Source: an uncultured Clostridia bacterium (GTDB lineage: Bacteria; Bacillota; Clostridia; Christensenellales; Borkfalkiaceae). From it: DNA of 64,000 nt. Shown here piece after piece: positions 47,395 through 55,389 of the stretch. The notes under the pieces were generated by a model. That model was not told the origin of the DNA. It saw only the letters and a program-made list of their open reading frames with translations, and did no database searches. The stretch lies in assembly GCA_949286835.1 (NCBI GenBank), contig CASEDP010000006.1, positions 1 through 64,000 on the forward strand, in the 5' to 3' direction. The position numbers and the translations under genes were made by a program. Numbering within the stretch: position 1 is the stretch's first letter; each line of letters starts with the position of its first letter.

Positions 47395-49806
47395 ATGAAA
47401 GCACCTTTAAGCTGGTTAAAAGACTATGTAGATATTGACATCCCTGCCGAAGAACTGCAGAAAAAACTGTTCGGCTGCGGATTTGAAGTTGAAGAACTAA
47501 TCGACATCGGCAAGGACATCACGGGCGTAGTCGTCGGCGAAGTGACTGACTGCCAGCCCGTCGAGGGCACCCACCTGCACGTATGCCAGGTCGACTGCGG
47601 CAAACACGGCGTTATGCAGATTTGCTGCGGCGCGGACAACGTGGAAAAGGGCATCAAGGCGCCCGTCGCCCTGCCCGGCGCAACCGTCTACGCCACCGCT
47701 AAGGATCACGTCACCATTGAAGGAGTGATGACAATTAAGAAGGGCAAGCTCAGGGGTATAGAGTCCAACGGTATGCTCTGCTCCGGCGCGGAAATCGGCG
47801 TAAACGGCGATATGTTCGAGGGCGGCGATTACTGCGGACTTCTGCTCCTCCCCGCGTCGTTTGAAAACGGCGCGGACATAAAGCCCCTCCTCGGACTTGA
47901 CGACTATATCTTCGACATCGGGCTTACGGCAAACCGCCCCGACTGCCAGAGCATACTCGGTATGGCGAGAGAGGTTGCCGCAATACTCGGCAAGCCGCTC
48001 AAAGAGCCCGACTATTCCTATTCCCCCAAAGCAAAGGGCGAGCCGGTAAGCGTAAAAGTGCTTGCGCCCGAGCTCTGCCCGAGATACATCGCGCACTACG
48101 TAAAGGACGTTAAGATTGCCCCCTCCCCTATGTGGATGAGAAAGAGGCTCAACCTCTGCGGACTGCGCTCCATAAATAACCTCGTAGACATCACTAATTT
48201 CATACTCCTGGAGATGGGACAGCCTATGCACGCATTCGACTGCGGTATGCTTTCGGGCAGGGAGATTGTTGTGCGCCGCGCAGACGAGGGCGAAGAGATT
48301 GTCACCCTCGACGGCAAGGCATTTAAGCTCAACAATGAAAACCTGGTCATCTGCGACGGCGACAAGCCCTGCGCGCTTGCGGGCATTATGGGCGGCGAGA
48401 ACAGCGAAATTACCGACAATACAAGGGAACTTCTGTTCGAGGCGGCAAAGTTTGCGAGGGACAGCGTGAGAAAGACGTCGCGCTCGCTCGGGCAACATTC
48501 GGACTCCTCCGCACTGTTTGAAAAGGGCGTAAACGAATATACCACCGAACGCGCTATGGCAAGGGCGCTGCACCTCATCGAAGAGCTTGACTGCGGCACT
48601 ATTACCGACGTGCACGCCGACATAAAGACCGAATATTCGCACGACGGCAGCAAGGAAATGACCGTAAGTATGGCAAAGATTAACGCCCTGCTCGGCATAA
48701 CCATACCCGCCGATACCGCCGTTGAAATTTTAAAGAGGCTCAACTTCGGCGTAAAGGTCAAGGGCGACGAACTCCGCCTTATTGTTCCTCCCTACCGCGA
48801 GGACATAGACGGCTATCCCGACATTGCCGAAGAGCTGATAAGGGAATACGGCTATGAGCACGTCAACGGCACATTCCTCACCGCCGCAAGCGTGACCAAC
48901 GGAGGTTACAGCGACGCACAGAGGCTGGAAAACTCGCTAAAGGACAGGCTTGTCGCAGACGGACTGTACGAAATTTCGACCTATTCCTTCTATTCCGAAA
49001 AGGACCTCGATATGATGCATCTGCCTTCAGATGCCGAGGAGAGGAAATTCATAAAAATCCTCAACCCCATAAGCGAAGAACTTTCGGTGATGAGGACGAC
49101 GCTTGCGCCCTCTATGCTCAACGTAATAGTCAGAAACCTGAGAAAGGGCAACACGGAGGGCAAGCTTTTTGAAATTGCCAACAGATATCTGCCAAAGTCG
49201 CTGCCCCTCACCGACTTCCCCGAAGAGCGTCCCACTCTCTGCATAGGCACTTTCGGCAACGGCACTTTCTATGACATTAAGGGCATTGCGGAGGACATTG
49301 CAGACTTTTTAAATACCAAATTTGAATATTCGCCCGCAGAAAAGCCCTTCCTGCACCCCGGCATCACCGCAGAAATAAACTGCGAGGGCGAAGTTATAGG
49401 GTATCTCGGCAGGATTGACCCCTCAATTGCCGAAGAACTTGCAATGGAGAAAAAGGCTTTCCTCTGCGAGATTGACTATGAAAAGCTGGTTTCTCACGCA
49501 AAGCCGTTCAGATATCGTCCTCTGCCCAAGTTCCCCGAAGTGACGCGCGACCTTGCGCTTGTCGCCGATATGGGCATTACCTGCGGCGAGATTGAAAAAC
49601 AGATTTATGCCGCCTGCAAGTACGTGACGGACGTAAAGCTATTTGACATCTACGTTGGCAACCAGATAGGTCAAGGCAAGAAGAGTATGGCATTCACAGT
49701 GACCTTTACCCCCGCCGCCGAGGCGATTACGCCCGAAAAGACTGACGGCTATGTGAAGAAAATCCTCGCTAACCTCAAACACAACCTCGACATAGACCTG
49801 AGATAA
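47395..49806 (+). CDS. pheT: Phenylalanyl-tRNA synthetase, beta subunit
   Basis: PheT completes the synthetase and edits mischarged Tyr-tRNA(Phe). The 803-aa protein has the N-terminal EMAP/tRNA-binding domain (about 40-150), B3/B4 editing domain (about 210-390, with IVTLDGKAF and CALAGIMGG), B5 domain, the inactive catalytic-like core, and a C-terminal anticodon-binding FDX domain (FPEVTRDLALVAD, about 710-803). Length is typical. It lacks its own promoter that I can see, and so probably depends on read-through across the structured gap from pheS. A strong terminator follows. Confidence 0.98.
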   Translation: MKAPLSWLKDYVDIDIPAEELQKKLFGCGFEVEELIDIGKDITGVVVGEVTDCQPVEGTHLHVCQVDCGKHGVMQICCGADNVEKGIKAPVALPGATVYATAKDHVTIEGVMTIKKGKLRGIESNGMLCSGAEIGVNGDMFEGGDYCGLLLLPASFENGADIKPLLGLDDYIFDIGLTANRPDCQSILGMAREVAAILGKPLKEPDYSYSPKAKGEPVSVKVLAPELCPRYIAHYVKDVKIAPSPMWMRKRLNLCGLRSINNLVDITNFILLEMGQPMHAFDCGMLSGREIVVRRADEGEEIVTLDGKAFKLNNENLVICDGDKPCALAGIMGGENSEITDNTRELLFEAAKFARDSVRKTSRSLGQHSDSSALFEKGVNEYTTERAMARALHLIEELDCGTITDVHADIKTEYSHDGSKEMTVSMAKINALLGITIPADTAVEILKRLNFGVKVKGDELRLIVPPYREDIDGYPDIAEELIREYGYEHVNGTFLTAASVTNGGYSDAQRLENSLKDRLVADGLYEISTYSFYSEKDLDMMHLPSDAEERKFIKILNPISEELSVMRTTLAPSMLNVIVRNLRKGNTEGKLFEIANRYLPKSLPLTDFPEERPTLCIGTFGNGTFYDIKGIAEDIADFLNTKFEYSPAEKPFLHPGITAEINCEGEVIGYLGRIDPSIAEELAMEKKAFLCEIDYEKLVSHAKPFRYRPLPKFPEVTRDLALVADMGITCGEIEKQIYAACKYVTDVKLFDIYVGNQIGQGKKSMAFTVTFTPAAEAITPEKTDGYVKKILANLKHNLDIDLR

Positions 49807-49826
49807 CCGAATTTTCAATATAGTTT

Positions 49827-49862
49827 GCGCCCTGCGGCATTTCCCGCAGGGCGCTTTTTTAC
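49827..49862 (+). terminator. Terminator of pheT
   Basis: GCGCCCTGCGG, 6-nt loop, CCGCAGGGCGC, then T run (49855-49860). It lies 20 nt past the stop codon. The minus side has no T run. Confidence 0.93.
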
Positions 49863-49863
49863 T

Positions 49864-50517
49864 CTATGGAACGAGCGAAGCCCCTCCGCCTGCGACCGTT
49901 GCCTGCAGATATGCGTCGGGTATCTTGCCGTTTATTACGCTCTCGCAGATGAGCACCTCTATCGTGGAGGCGAGATTTGACGTGCGCGAGGGCATTATGA
50001 TTGATATATCGGAAACTATTTCAAGGTAGAGCGAGTGCTTTGTCTGGTTTATGCCCGCCTCCTCGAACTTGGATACAAAACGACATTCGACATTTGAAAT
50101 GGGAATTATCTTTATGTTGACCTTTGCGCCGAAACCCGCAAGCGCCTCTATCCCCGTGAACGCGCCGAGGGGCACGAGTATGCCCTCCGCGCTCATCTTG
50201 GTGAGATTTTCCTGAGATAGGTACGCCGTGTCCCTTGCAATGCGGTTGATTTTAAGACTGTCCGTGGTGATTGTAGCGACGTTGCCGTCCTCGTCGTAGG
50301 TCAGCGTAATCAAATCTTCGTACCGCAGATTGTCGTTAAGGGTATAATAGATTGCATCGTTGACGGCGACGGTCGTCACCGAACGTATCGTCGCCTCGCT
50401 TATCGAGATGAGAATATTGGTGACATTGCGCTGCAAAAAGAGCAATATCCCTATTATTATGACGCCCGTAACGACTAAAATTATCTTTAACCTTGTGTGC
50501 TTGCGCCCCGATTTCAT
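49864..50517 (-). CDS. yunB: Sporulation protein YunB
   Basis: The product of about 217 aa has one N-terminal membrane segment (about residues 10-30) and an extracytoplasmic domain of the YunB family (ISISEATIRSVTTVAVNDAI; ILVPLGAFTGIEALAGFGAKV), required for normal sporulation in B. subtilis, where it is sigma-E dependent. Two ATGs (50523, 50517) compete and no ribosome site is visible. A sigma-E-like -10 (CATATACT) ends exactly 6 nt before the ATG at 50517, which would make that one a leaderless start; I use it. It follows spoVAE on the same strand. Confidence 0.85.
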   Translation of the reverse strand: MKSGRKHTRLKIILVVTGVIIIGILLFLQRNVTNILISISEATIRSVTTVAVNDAIYYTLNDNLRYEDLITLTYDEDGNVATITTDSLKINRIARDTAYLSQENLTKMSAEGILVPLGAFTGIEALAGFGAKVNIKIIPISNVECRFVSKFEEAGINQTKHSLYLEIVSDISIIMPSRTSNLASTIEVLICESVINGKIPDAYLQATVAGGGASLVP

Positions 50518-50523
50518 ATACAT

Positions 50524-50553
50524 AGTATATGATCGGCATACGGGCATATATTA
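50524..50553 (-). promoter_or_regulatory. Possible sigma-E promoter of yunB
   Basis: Minus strand TAATATA, 15 nt, CATATACT: a near match to the sigma-E consensus (KMATATT, 13-16 nt, CATACANT). It lies 6 nt before the ATG at 50517. Confidence 0.5.
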
Positions 50554-50560
50554 CGGCAAA

Positions 50561-50944
50561 TCAGTTGCGCTTGGAATGTGCCCTGAAGATTACCGCCATA
50601 AGGAAGGAAAATACAACCGCCGCCGTTATGCCCGCGCTTGCCGCGGCGAGAGAACCCGTGACCGCATAGTAGATACCCCTTTCCGCGCCCTTTATCGCGC
50701 CGTTTGCAAGCAGATAGCCGAAACCCGAGATGGGCACGGTAGCGCCCGCACCCGCAAAGTCGACAAGCGGCTGATACAGCCCGAGCGCCGTGAGCACAAC
50801 TCCCGCGAGCATAAAATAGACGAGTATTTTGCCCGCCGTTATCGACGTGAAGTTTATTATTAGCTGTGCGACGACGCAGATTGCGCCGCCCACCGCGAAC
50901 GCCTTAATATACATCAAGACTATTGAAAGAACTGCCTCTGACAT
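50561..50944 (-). CDS. spoVAE: Stage V sporulation protein AE (SpoVAE/SpoVAEB)
   Basis: The 127-aa membrane protein has four hydrophobic segments and the family's TSITAGKILVYFMLAG and GAGATVPISGFGYLLANG stretches. With SpoVAC and SpoVAD it forms the channel that moves calcium-dipicolinate into the forespore and out during germination. It starts 38 nt after spoVAD. SpoVAC, normally the gene just before spoVAD, is not next to it in this window. Confidence 0.94.
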   Translation of the reverse strand: MSEAVLSIVLMYIKAFAVGGAICVVAQLIINFTSITAGKILVYFMLAGVVLTALGLYQPLVDFAGAGATVPISGFGYLLANGAIKGAERGIYYAVTGSLAAASAGITAAVVFSFLMAVIFRAHSKRN

Positions 50945-50981
50945 TCAATTACCCCCATACTATGCTTTAACGAACACACTT

Positions 50982-51989
50982 TTACTTTTTCAGTGCGACG
51001 GCGTGGGATATGCAGGGAATGGACTCCCCCTGCCCCGACGACACCGTTGAAAGCAGCGCGCCGGTTGCGGCGAACAGCACCTTTTTGAACTCACCAGAAT
51101 TGAGCTTTGACATAATGTAGGAGTTGAACACCACCGCCGAACAGCCCGCGCCGCTGCCGCCCTGGAATTCGTCCTCTATGACGTCATATATTATCTCCCC
51201 GCAGTCGACGTGATTGTGCGAGATGTCAAACCCCTTTTCCCACATCAAATCCTTGAGTATGCGCGAGCCGAGCGCGCCGAGGTCGCCCGAAATTATCATA
51301 TCGTAGTCGTCTGGCGAAAGACCGGTGTCGCGGAAGTGGCAAAGGAGCGTATCCGCGCAGGCGGGCGCCATCGCTGCCCCCATATTGTTGACGTCGGTCA
51401 CGCCGAAGTCGACGACCCTGCCAATGGTGCCGCTGACTATGCTTACCCCCTCCCCCTTGCCTGCTATGACGCAACTGCCCGCGCCCGTCACCGTCCACTG
51501 CGATTGCGGAGGTCGGGTAGTGCCCTGCTCGAGCGGGTAGCGGTATTGCCTTTCGGCGCTTGCGAAGTGACTGCCCGTGGCGGCGACCGCACGCCTTGCA
51601 TAGCCCGCATTTACCATCGCAGCCGCAAGGAGCATACTCTCGGACATAGTCGAACACGCCGAATACAGACCGAGAAAGGGTATGTCAAAATCCCTTGCCG
51701 CAAACGACGCCGAGATTATCTGGTTGAGAAGATCGCCAGAAAAGAGCACGTCTATCTGTGAACGGCTGAGCCCTGCGCCATTTATCGCCGTATCTATCGC
51801 CGTGGAGAGCATCTTGCACTCCGCCTTTTCAAAGGTGTCCTCGCCGAACATATCGTCCGTGAGCGGTCTGTCGACAAATCTCCCGACTATGCCGAAACAC
51901 TCTTTGGGACCTGCTACCGTGCCCGTCGATATTATCTTTGGTGAATTCTTAAAGTAGAGCGTATGCCCGCCATATTGCCTTGAAGTCAT
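50982..51989 (-). CDS. spoVAD: Stage V sporulation protein AD
   Basis: SpoVAD has a thiolase-like fold and binds dipicolinic acid on the inner spore membrane. The 335-aa product from the ATG at 51989 has the family sequences STGTVAGPKECFGIVGRFVD, LYSACSTMSESM (conserved Cys) and DFGVTDVNNMGAAMAPA. The ribosome site GGGGA lies in the 3' arm of the terminator of the upstream hemolysin III gene, immediately followed by the T run and ATG. It is divergent in position from the usual spoVAC-AD-AE order because spoVAC is missing upstream. Confidence 0.95.
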   Translation of the reverse strand: MTSRQYGGHTLYFKNSPKIISTGTVAGPKECFGIVGRFVDRPLTDDMFGEDTFEKAECKMLSTAIDTAINGAGLSRSQIDVLFSGDLLNQIISASFAARDFDIPFLGLYSACSTMSESMLLAAAMVNAGYARRAVAATGSHFASAERQYRYPLEQGTTRPPQSQWTVTGAGSCVIAGKGEGVSIVSGTIGRVVDFGVTDVNNMGAAMAPACADTLLCHFRDTGLSPDDYDMIISGDLGALGSRILKDLMWEKGFDISHNHVDCGEIIYDVIEDEFQGGSGAGCSAVVFNSYIMSKLNSGEFKKVLFAATGALLSTVSSGQGESIPCISHAVALKK

Positions 51990-52034
51990 AAAAAAATCCC
52001 CGACCGCTATTAGTCTTGGCAAGCGGCGGGGATT
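51990..52034 (-). terminator. Terminator of the hemolysin III gene abutting spoVAD
   Basis: Minus strand AAATCCCCGCCGCT, loop, AGCGGTCGGGGATTTTTTT, with one mismatch. The T run ends at the spoVAD ATG, and the stem includes its ribosome site. Reading on the plus strand also gives GGGGATTTTATT. Confidence 0.8.
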
Positions 52035-52051
52035 TTATTCGGTTTTTCAAG

Positions 52052-52729
52052 TCAGAGAATGTAGAGTATGCTTACAAACTGCAACACGCTGCCGACTATT
52101 ACAAAGATGTGCCATACGGAGTGCATATACTTAACCTTTTTGCCGCAGGCGAAGAAGATTATGCCAACGGTATAGCTTATTCCGCCCGCAAGCAGCCATA
52201 TGAGCGCGGCAAGGGGCAACCTTTCGACGAGCTGGGGTATTGCAATGAGCACCAGCCAACCCATAATTACATAGCTTACCTGGCTTAAGATCTTTACGGG
52301 CTTCCAGTGCATATTGATTGCGTTGAAGGTTATGCCGAGCACGGCAAGCCCCCACTCCACGCCGAAGATTACCTTGCCGAGGGTGAGATCCCAAAGGGAT
52401 ATCATACAGAAGGGCGTATAGCAGCCTGCAATCAGCAAAAAGATTGTGCAGTGGTCGAATACGCGGAATACTCGCTTTGCCGTGCCCTGTCTGAGAAAGT
52501 GATAGAGCGCGCTCATAGTGTACAGCGTTATCATCGACAGCGAATAGATTGTGACAGCGGCGTACTTCATAGACGTGGGATTGAAGGAAGTAACCACGAA
52601 TGCCATCACCGCAAATATTATGCCCAGCCCGCCGCCGACTATGTGGGTTATGGCGTTGAAGAGCTCTTCCCCCTTGGTATATACTGGCATCGGTCTCATT
52701 GCCCTGCAGACGCATTGTTCTCTGCTCAT
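52052..52729 (-). CDS. Hemolysin III / PAQR family membrane protein
   Basis: The 225-aa protein has seven predicted membrane segments and the PAQR/YqfA motifs: NAITHIVGGGLG near the N-terminus (His, Glu metal-site region), SALYHFL in segment 3, and the C-terminal HSVWHIFVIVGS. The family was named for a weak hemolytic activity, but the members are likely membrane hydrolases or membrane-fluidity regulators. The ATG has a strong AGGAGG site. A TATAAT lies about 80 nt upstream (52812-52817) without a good -35. Confidence 0.9.
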   Translation of the reverse strand: MSREQCVCRAMRPMPVYTKGEELFNAITHIVGGGLGIIFAVMAFVVTSFNPTSMKYAAVTIYSLSMITLYTMSALYHFLRQGTAKRVFRVFDHCTIFLLIAGCYTPFCMISLWDLTLGKVIFGVEWGLAVLGITFNAINMHWKPVKILSQVSYVIMGWLVLIAIPQLVERLPLAALIWLLAGGISYTVGIIFFACGKKVKYMHSVWHIFVIVGSVLQFVSILYIL

Positions 52730-52918
52730 TACTGTTTCCTCCTCATTCAGATTATGCGGCTGCCTGTACGCGACAGCATCGCGCGGCGCCGCTCTTTTTT
52801 CTTACAGATATATTATAGGCGGATAAAGTCGGAAATGCTACCTACACTTTACAAGGGACATTCTCCTGTATATTTCCCGCACTCTCCCTTAATTTTTGAC
52901 ACTCTACTCAAAAAAAAT

Positions 52919-52949
52919 ACACTCTACTGTCAGTAGAGTGCACTATTTT
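52919..52949. terminator. CTCTAC/GTAGAG dyad and bidirectional terminator after bioY
   Basis: CACTCTACT, GTC, AGTAGAGTG with T runs on both sides (GCACTATTTTTTT on plus, TATTTTTTTT on minus). A further CACTCTACT half-site lies upstream at 52901-52909. It ends bioY transcription on the minus strand. The dyad resembles that at 24599-24617. Nothing else is seen in 52730-52979 apart from the possible hemolysin III -10. Confidence 0.7.
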
Positions 52950-52979
52950 TTTACTTACTATGGCTATAAAACGCCTATT

Positions 52980-53591
52980 TTAACTTGACTTATCGGCATT
53001 TTGCCCGCCGCGGACATCGGAGGGCTGTTTTAAGCCGTACCTGGAGTGCACACGCAGAATTATCGGCTTTACCTTCCACGCGACGATTGCCGCGACGACT
53101 GCGAGCACGGCGTCCTTCGGAATGAATATATAGACCCACGCGACCATATTAGACGCTATGTCCTGACTGCCGTTTAAAATGAGCCAGAAATATATGAATA
53201 CGCCGCCCAGGACGTAGTTTGCCGCGCAGGCACACAGCGAGAGAACGACATAGTGCCAGAGCTTTCTGCTCCTTGCGTAGAACATACCGCCGACGCCGGA
53301 TGCCGCAATGAAGCCGACGACGAAGCCGAAAGATGGCTTGAGCACGTACGAGAACCCGCCGCCCGCAGTGAACACGGGCACGCCGATAAGCCCCAAAAGC
53401 ATATATGCAGTCGTAGAGAGCAGCCCCTTCTTCCACCCGAGGAGCATTCCAGAAAGGGTTGCGAACACCGTCTGGAAGGTGAGCGGCACGAACGGAAAGG
53501 GTATGCTTATGTAGGCGCCGGCTATCATCAGCGCTGTAAAGAGGGCACATTCGGCGATATCTGCCGAGACACATTTGATATGACTTTTCAT
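52980..53591 (-). CDS. bioY: Biotin transporter S-component BioY
   Basis: BioY is the biotin-binding membrane subunit of an ECF transporter. The 203-aa protein has six hydrophobic segments and the typical motifs ISIPFPFVPLTFQTVFATLS and LLGLIGVPVFTAGGGFSYVL. The energising EcfA/EcfT genes are not in the window, so it should use a shared ECF module. The C-terminal 25 residues are an extra hydrophilic tail. Upstream is a BirA-type operator over a TTGACA-17-TAAAAT promoter whose -10 ends 6 nt before the ATG, so the mRNA is probably leaderless and repressed by biotin-loaded BirA. Confidence 0.95.
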   Translation of the reverse strand: MKSHIKCVSADIAECALFTALMIAGAYISIPFPFVPLTFQTVFATLSGMLLGWKKGLLSTTAYMLLGLIGVPVFTAGGGFSYVLKPSFGFVVGFIAASGVGGMFYARSRKLWHYVVLSLCACAANYVLGGVFIYFWLILNGSQDIASNMVAWVYIFIPKDAVLAVVAAIVAWKVKPIILRVHSRYGLKQPSDVRGGQNADKSS

Positions 53592-53597
53592 ACCCCC

Positions 53598-53626
53598 ATT
53601 TTACCTTTTGGTGACAAGATTGTCAA
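53598..53626 (-). promoter_or_regulatory. Promoter of bioY, predicted leaderless
   Basis: Minus strand TTGACA, 17 nt, TAAAAT, then 6 nt to the ATG at 53591. Confidence 0.72.
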
Positions 53627-53651
53627 CCGTATTAAATTTACGGTTTACAAT
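53619..53651. promoter_or_regulatory. BirA-type biotin operator
   Basis: ATTGTCAACC, 13 nt, GGTTTACAAT: an inverted repeat matching the known bacterial BirA box (TTGTWAACC and its complement). It covers the -35 hexamer of bioY, so binding should block the promoter. Confidence 0.85.
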
Positions 53652-53687
53652 TGGGGCAAATTTTTTTGCAGGCAGGCACATAACGGC

Positions 53688-53717
53688 TTGACAAAAGACC
53701 GTTCGGGCGGTTATACT
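53688..53717 (+). promoter_or_regulatory. Promoter of the cobalamin-riboswitch transcript
   Basis: TTGACA, 18 nt, TATACT (or 17 nt to TTATAC), ending 13-15 nt before the aptamer. Confidence 0.8.
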
Positions 53718-53729
53718 TTGAAAAAATGA

Positions 53730-53902
53730 ATAGCAGGACGCGGTACGCCCCGACAAGATAGGGGCGTTCAATAGGGAAGTCTGGGTCAATAGCCCCGCAG
53801 CCCCCGCTGCCGTTGCGACAGCAGGTTCGTTCACTGAAATTTCGGGAAGGACGGACAAAACATTCTGCCGCATTTTAAGCCGGAAGACCTGCCGTGCCTG
53901 CA
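53730..53902 (+). promoter_or_regulatory. Cobalamin riboswitch
   Basis: The element has ATAGGGAAGTCTGGGTCAA and GCCCCGCAGCCCCCGCTGC in the core, and the B12 box AGCCGGAAGACCTGCC at 53878-53893. A closing stem pairs GCAGG (53733-53737) with CCTGC (53897-53901). It is followed by a terminator and then by a DUF4430 lipoprotein and an ECF S-component, which it should repress when adenosyl- or other cobalamin is present. Confidence 0.93.
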
Positions 53903-53947
53903 AAAATTAGTTGACATTCCGAGGGGACGCGGAATAAAGACAACCGT

Positions 53948-53981
53948 GCGGGGAGGCATATGCCTGCTTGCCGTTTTTTTT
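53948..53981 (+). terminator. Expression-platform terminator of the cobalamin riboswitch
   Basis: CGGGGAGGCATATGCC followed by TGCTTGCCG can fold with the inner palindrome AGGCATATGCCT and an outer CGG/CCG, ending in eight T. A second hairpin CGCCTT / AAGGCG (53985-54008), also followed by T-rich sequence, lies just before the ribosome site of the next gene. Confidence 0.7.
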
Positions 53982-54036
53982 GCGCGCCTTGAGGAAAGTT
54001 TTAAGGCGGCATTTTTATTTTAAGGAGATTTTAAAT

Positions 54037-54615
54037 ATGAAGAAGAAACTGTTTGCTCTGCTTGCGGCGGTGTGCGTGACGCTGACCGCCTGCACATTTT
54101 TTGCCTGCGCCGACGCAGCCGACAACAAGGACGGCGAATACGTCACCGACAATGACAAGCCAGAGGGCGATGACAGCAATGACAACAACAATGAAAACAA
54201 GCCCGGAGGCGACGCCACAATTGAGAACGGGCACAAGATTGTATACGCCTTTACAGCCGACGGCGACACTATGGAGATAACTCAAAAGAGCAGTATGTAC
54301 GACTATATGTGCGCGCTCAAAGAGGACGGCGCGCTGACGTTTGAGGGAACGATGAGCGAGTACGGCTTTTACATAACCTCTGTAATGGGCGTGACCTCCG
54401 TCACGGTGAGCTCTACCCCCACCTCCTACACGGGCTGGGACTGGGCTGTCTACACGACGATTACAGAACTTGACGGAGTAAGCTATTCGGGCGAAGAATA
54501 TACTACGATAGACGGCGTTAAGCTGTACAAGGCGAGCTATGGCGCGTCCGGCGTGCCCTGCGTCGAGGGCGAGAGTTATGCGCTTGTATATGAACTGAGT
54601 TCGATGAGCTGGTAA
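54037..54615 (+). CDS. DUF4430-type lipoprotein under cobalamin control
   Basis: The 192-aa protein has a lipoprotein-type signal (residues 1-20, with Cys in LTACTFFAC), then an Asp/Asn-rich flexible stretch (about 27-62), then a domain of about 125 residues resembling DUF4430, the bacterial relative of the C-terminal domain of human transcobalamin and intrinsic factor (SSMYDYMCALKEDG, YGFYITSVMGV, GWDWAVYTTI, GESYALVYEL). Position behind the B12 riboswitch and 5 nt before an ECF S-component suggests an extracellular cobalamin-capture role (inference). AAGGAG precedes the ATG at 54037; the frame open to 53968 starts inside the terminator. Confidence 0.85.
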   Translation: MKKKLFALLAAVCVTLTACTFFACADAADNKDGEYVTDNDKPEGDDSNDNNNENKPGGDATIENGHKIVYAFTADGDTMEITQKSSMYDYMCALKEDGALTFEGTMSEYGFYITSVMGVTSVTVSSTPTSYTGWDWAVYTTITELDGVSYSGEEYTTIDGVKLYKASYGASGVPCVEGESYALVYELSSMSW

Positions 54616-54620
54616 AGAGA

Positions 54621-55382
54621 GTGAACAGGGGCTTACAGGGCGGCAACTTCACCGCGAAAAAAATTGCATACTGCGCGGCGATGACTGCGCTCATTACGGG
54701 CGCCCAGGTTGCGCTGGGGTTTGTCTCCGGAATAGAGGTCGTCACCCTGCTGCTCGCCTGCTTTTCGGCGTGTGCGGGCGTTGCCTGCGGCGTTATCACC
54801 GCCATCGCTTTCTGCCTGCTGCGTTGCTTCATATGGGGGTTTTATCCCAACGTTATATTGCTGTACGTAATATATTATCCTCTGTTTGCGGTGATTTTCG
54901 GACTGTTGGGACGAATAGGCGACGACGCCTTTTCCGATGCGCGCGCGGGGATATTCATTGCCGTCAACCTCATCCTTGCGGCGGTTGCCTGCACGGCGCT
55001 CTGCGCCTGCATATTTGACCTTATTAAGATTTCGCGGCTGTACGCCGACGCCGTCTATGCGATGATGTGGGCAATTTTTGCCATATGTACGGCACTCCTC
55101 GTCGCGTTTGACATACTCTTCGTGCTTGTAAAGCGAAAAAAGTGCGACGGCGCGGCGCTGAAGGTATTCCTGTTCACCGCCATAGGGTGCGTATGCACAA
55201 TCTCGTTCACCCTGCTCGACGACATAATCTCGCCGCTGATGCTGGGTATGACGGCAAAGACGGCGCTTACGTACTTTTACGCCTCCTTTCTCGCAATGCT
55301 GCCGCAGACGATATGCACGCTTGCCACCCTTTCTATGCTTTCCGCGCCCGTAACATATATAATGAGCAGGTGTTTGCGCTGA
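54621..55382 (+). CDS. ECF transporter S-component, candidate cobalamin importer
   Basis: The 253-aa protein has about seven hydrophobic segments. The N-terminal part (KKIAYCAAMTALITGAQVAL; LLACFSACAGVACGVITAIA; FIWGFYPNVILLYVIYYPLF) follows the pattern of ECF S-components (substrate-binding membrane subunits). It is not BtuC-like and has no ATPase partner here, so it would use a shared EcfAT module. It starts at a GTG 5 nt after the DUF4430 gene (AAAGAGA upstream), clearly co-transcribed and under the B12 riboswitch. This makes cobalamin or a precursor the best guess for the substrate. The next promoter follows at once; I see no terminator. Confidence 0.82.
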   Translation: MNRGLQGGNFTAKKIAYCAAMTALITGAQVALGFVSGIEVVTLLLACFSACAGVACGVITAIAFCLLRCFIWGFYPNVILLYVIYYPLFAVIFGLLGRIGDDAFSDARAGIFIAVNLILAAVACTALCACIFDLIKISRLYADAVYAMMWAIFAICTALLVAFDILFVLVKRKKCDGAALKVFLFTAIGCVCTISFTLLDDIISPLMLGMTAKTALTYFYASFLAMLPQTICTLATLSMLSAPVTYIMSRCLR

Positions 55383-55389
55383 AAAATTA

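Noticed and set aside
47497..48642. 381-aa open frame on the minus strand
   Set aside because: Antisense to pheT, whose domains are all recognised.
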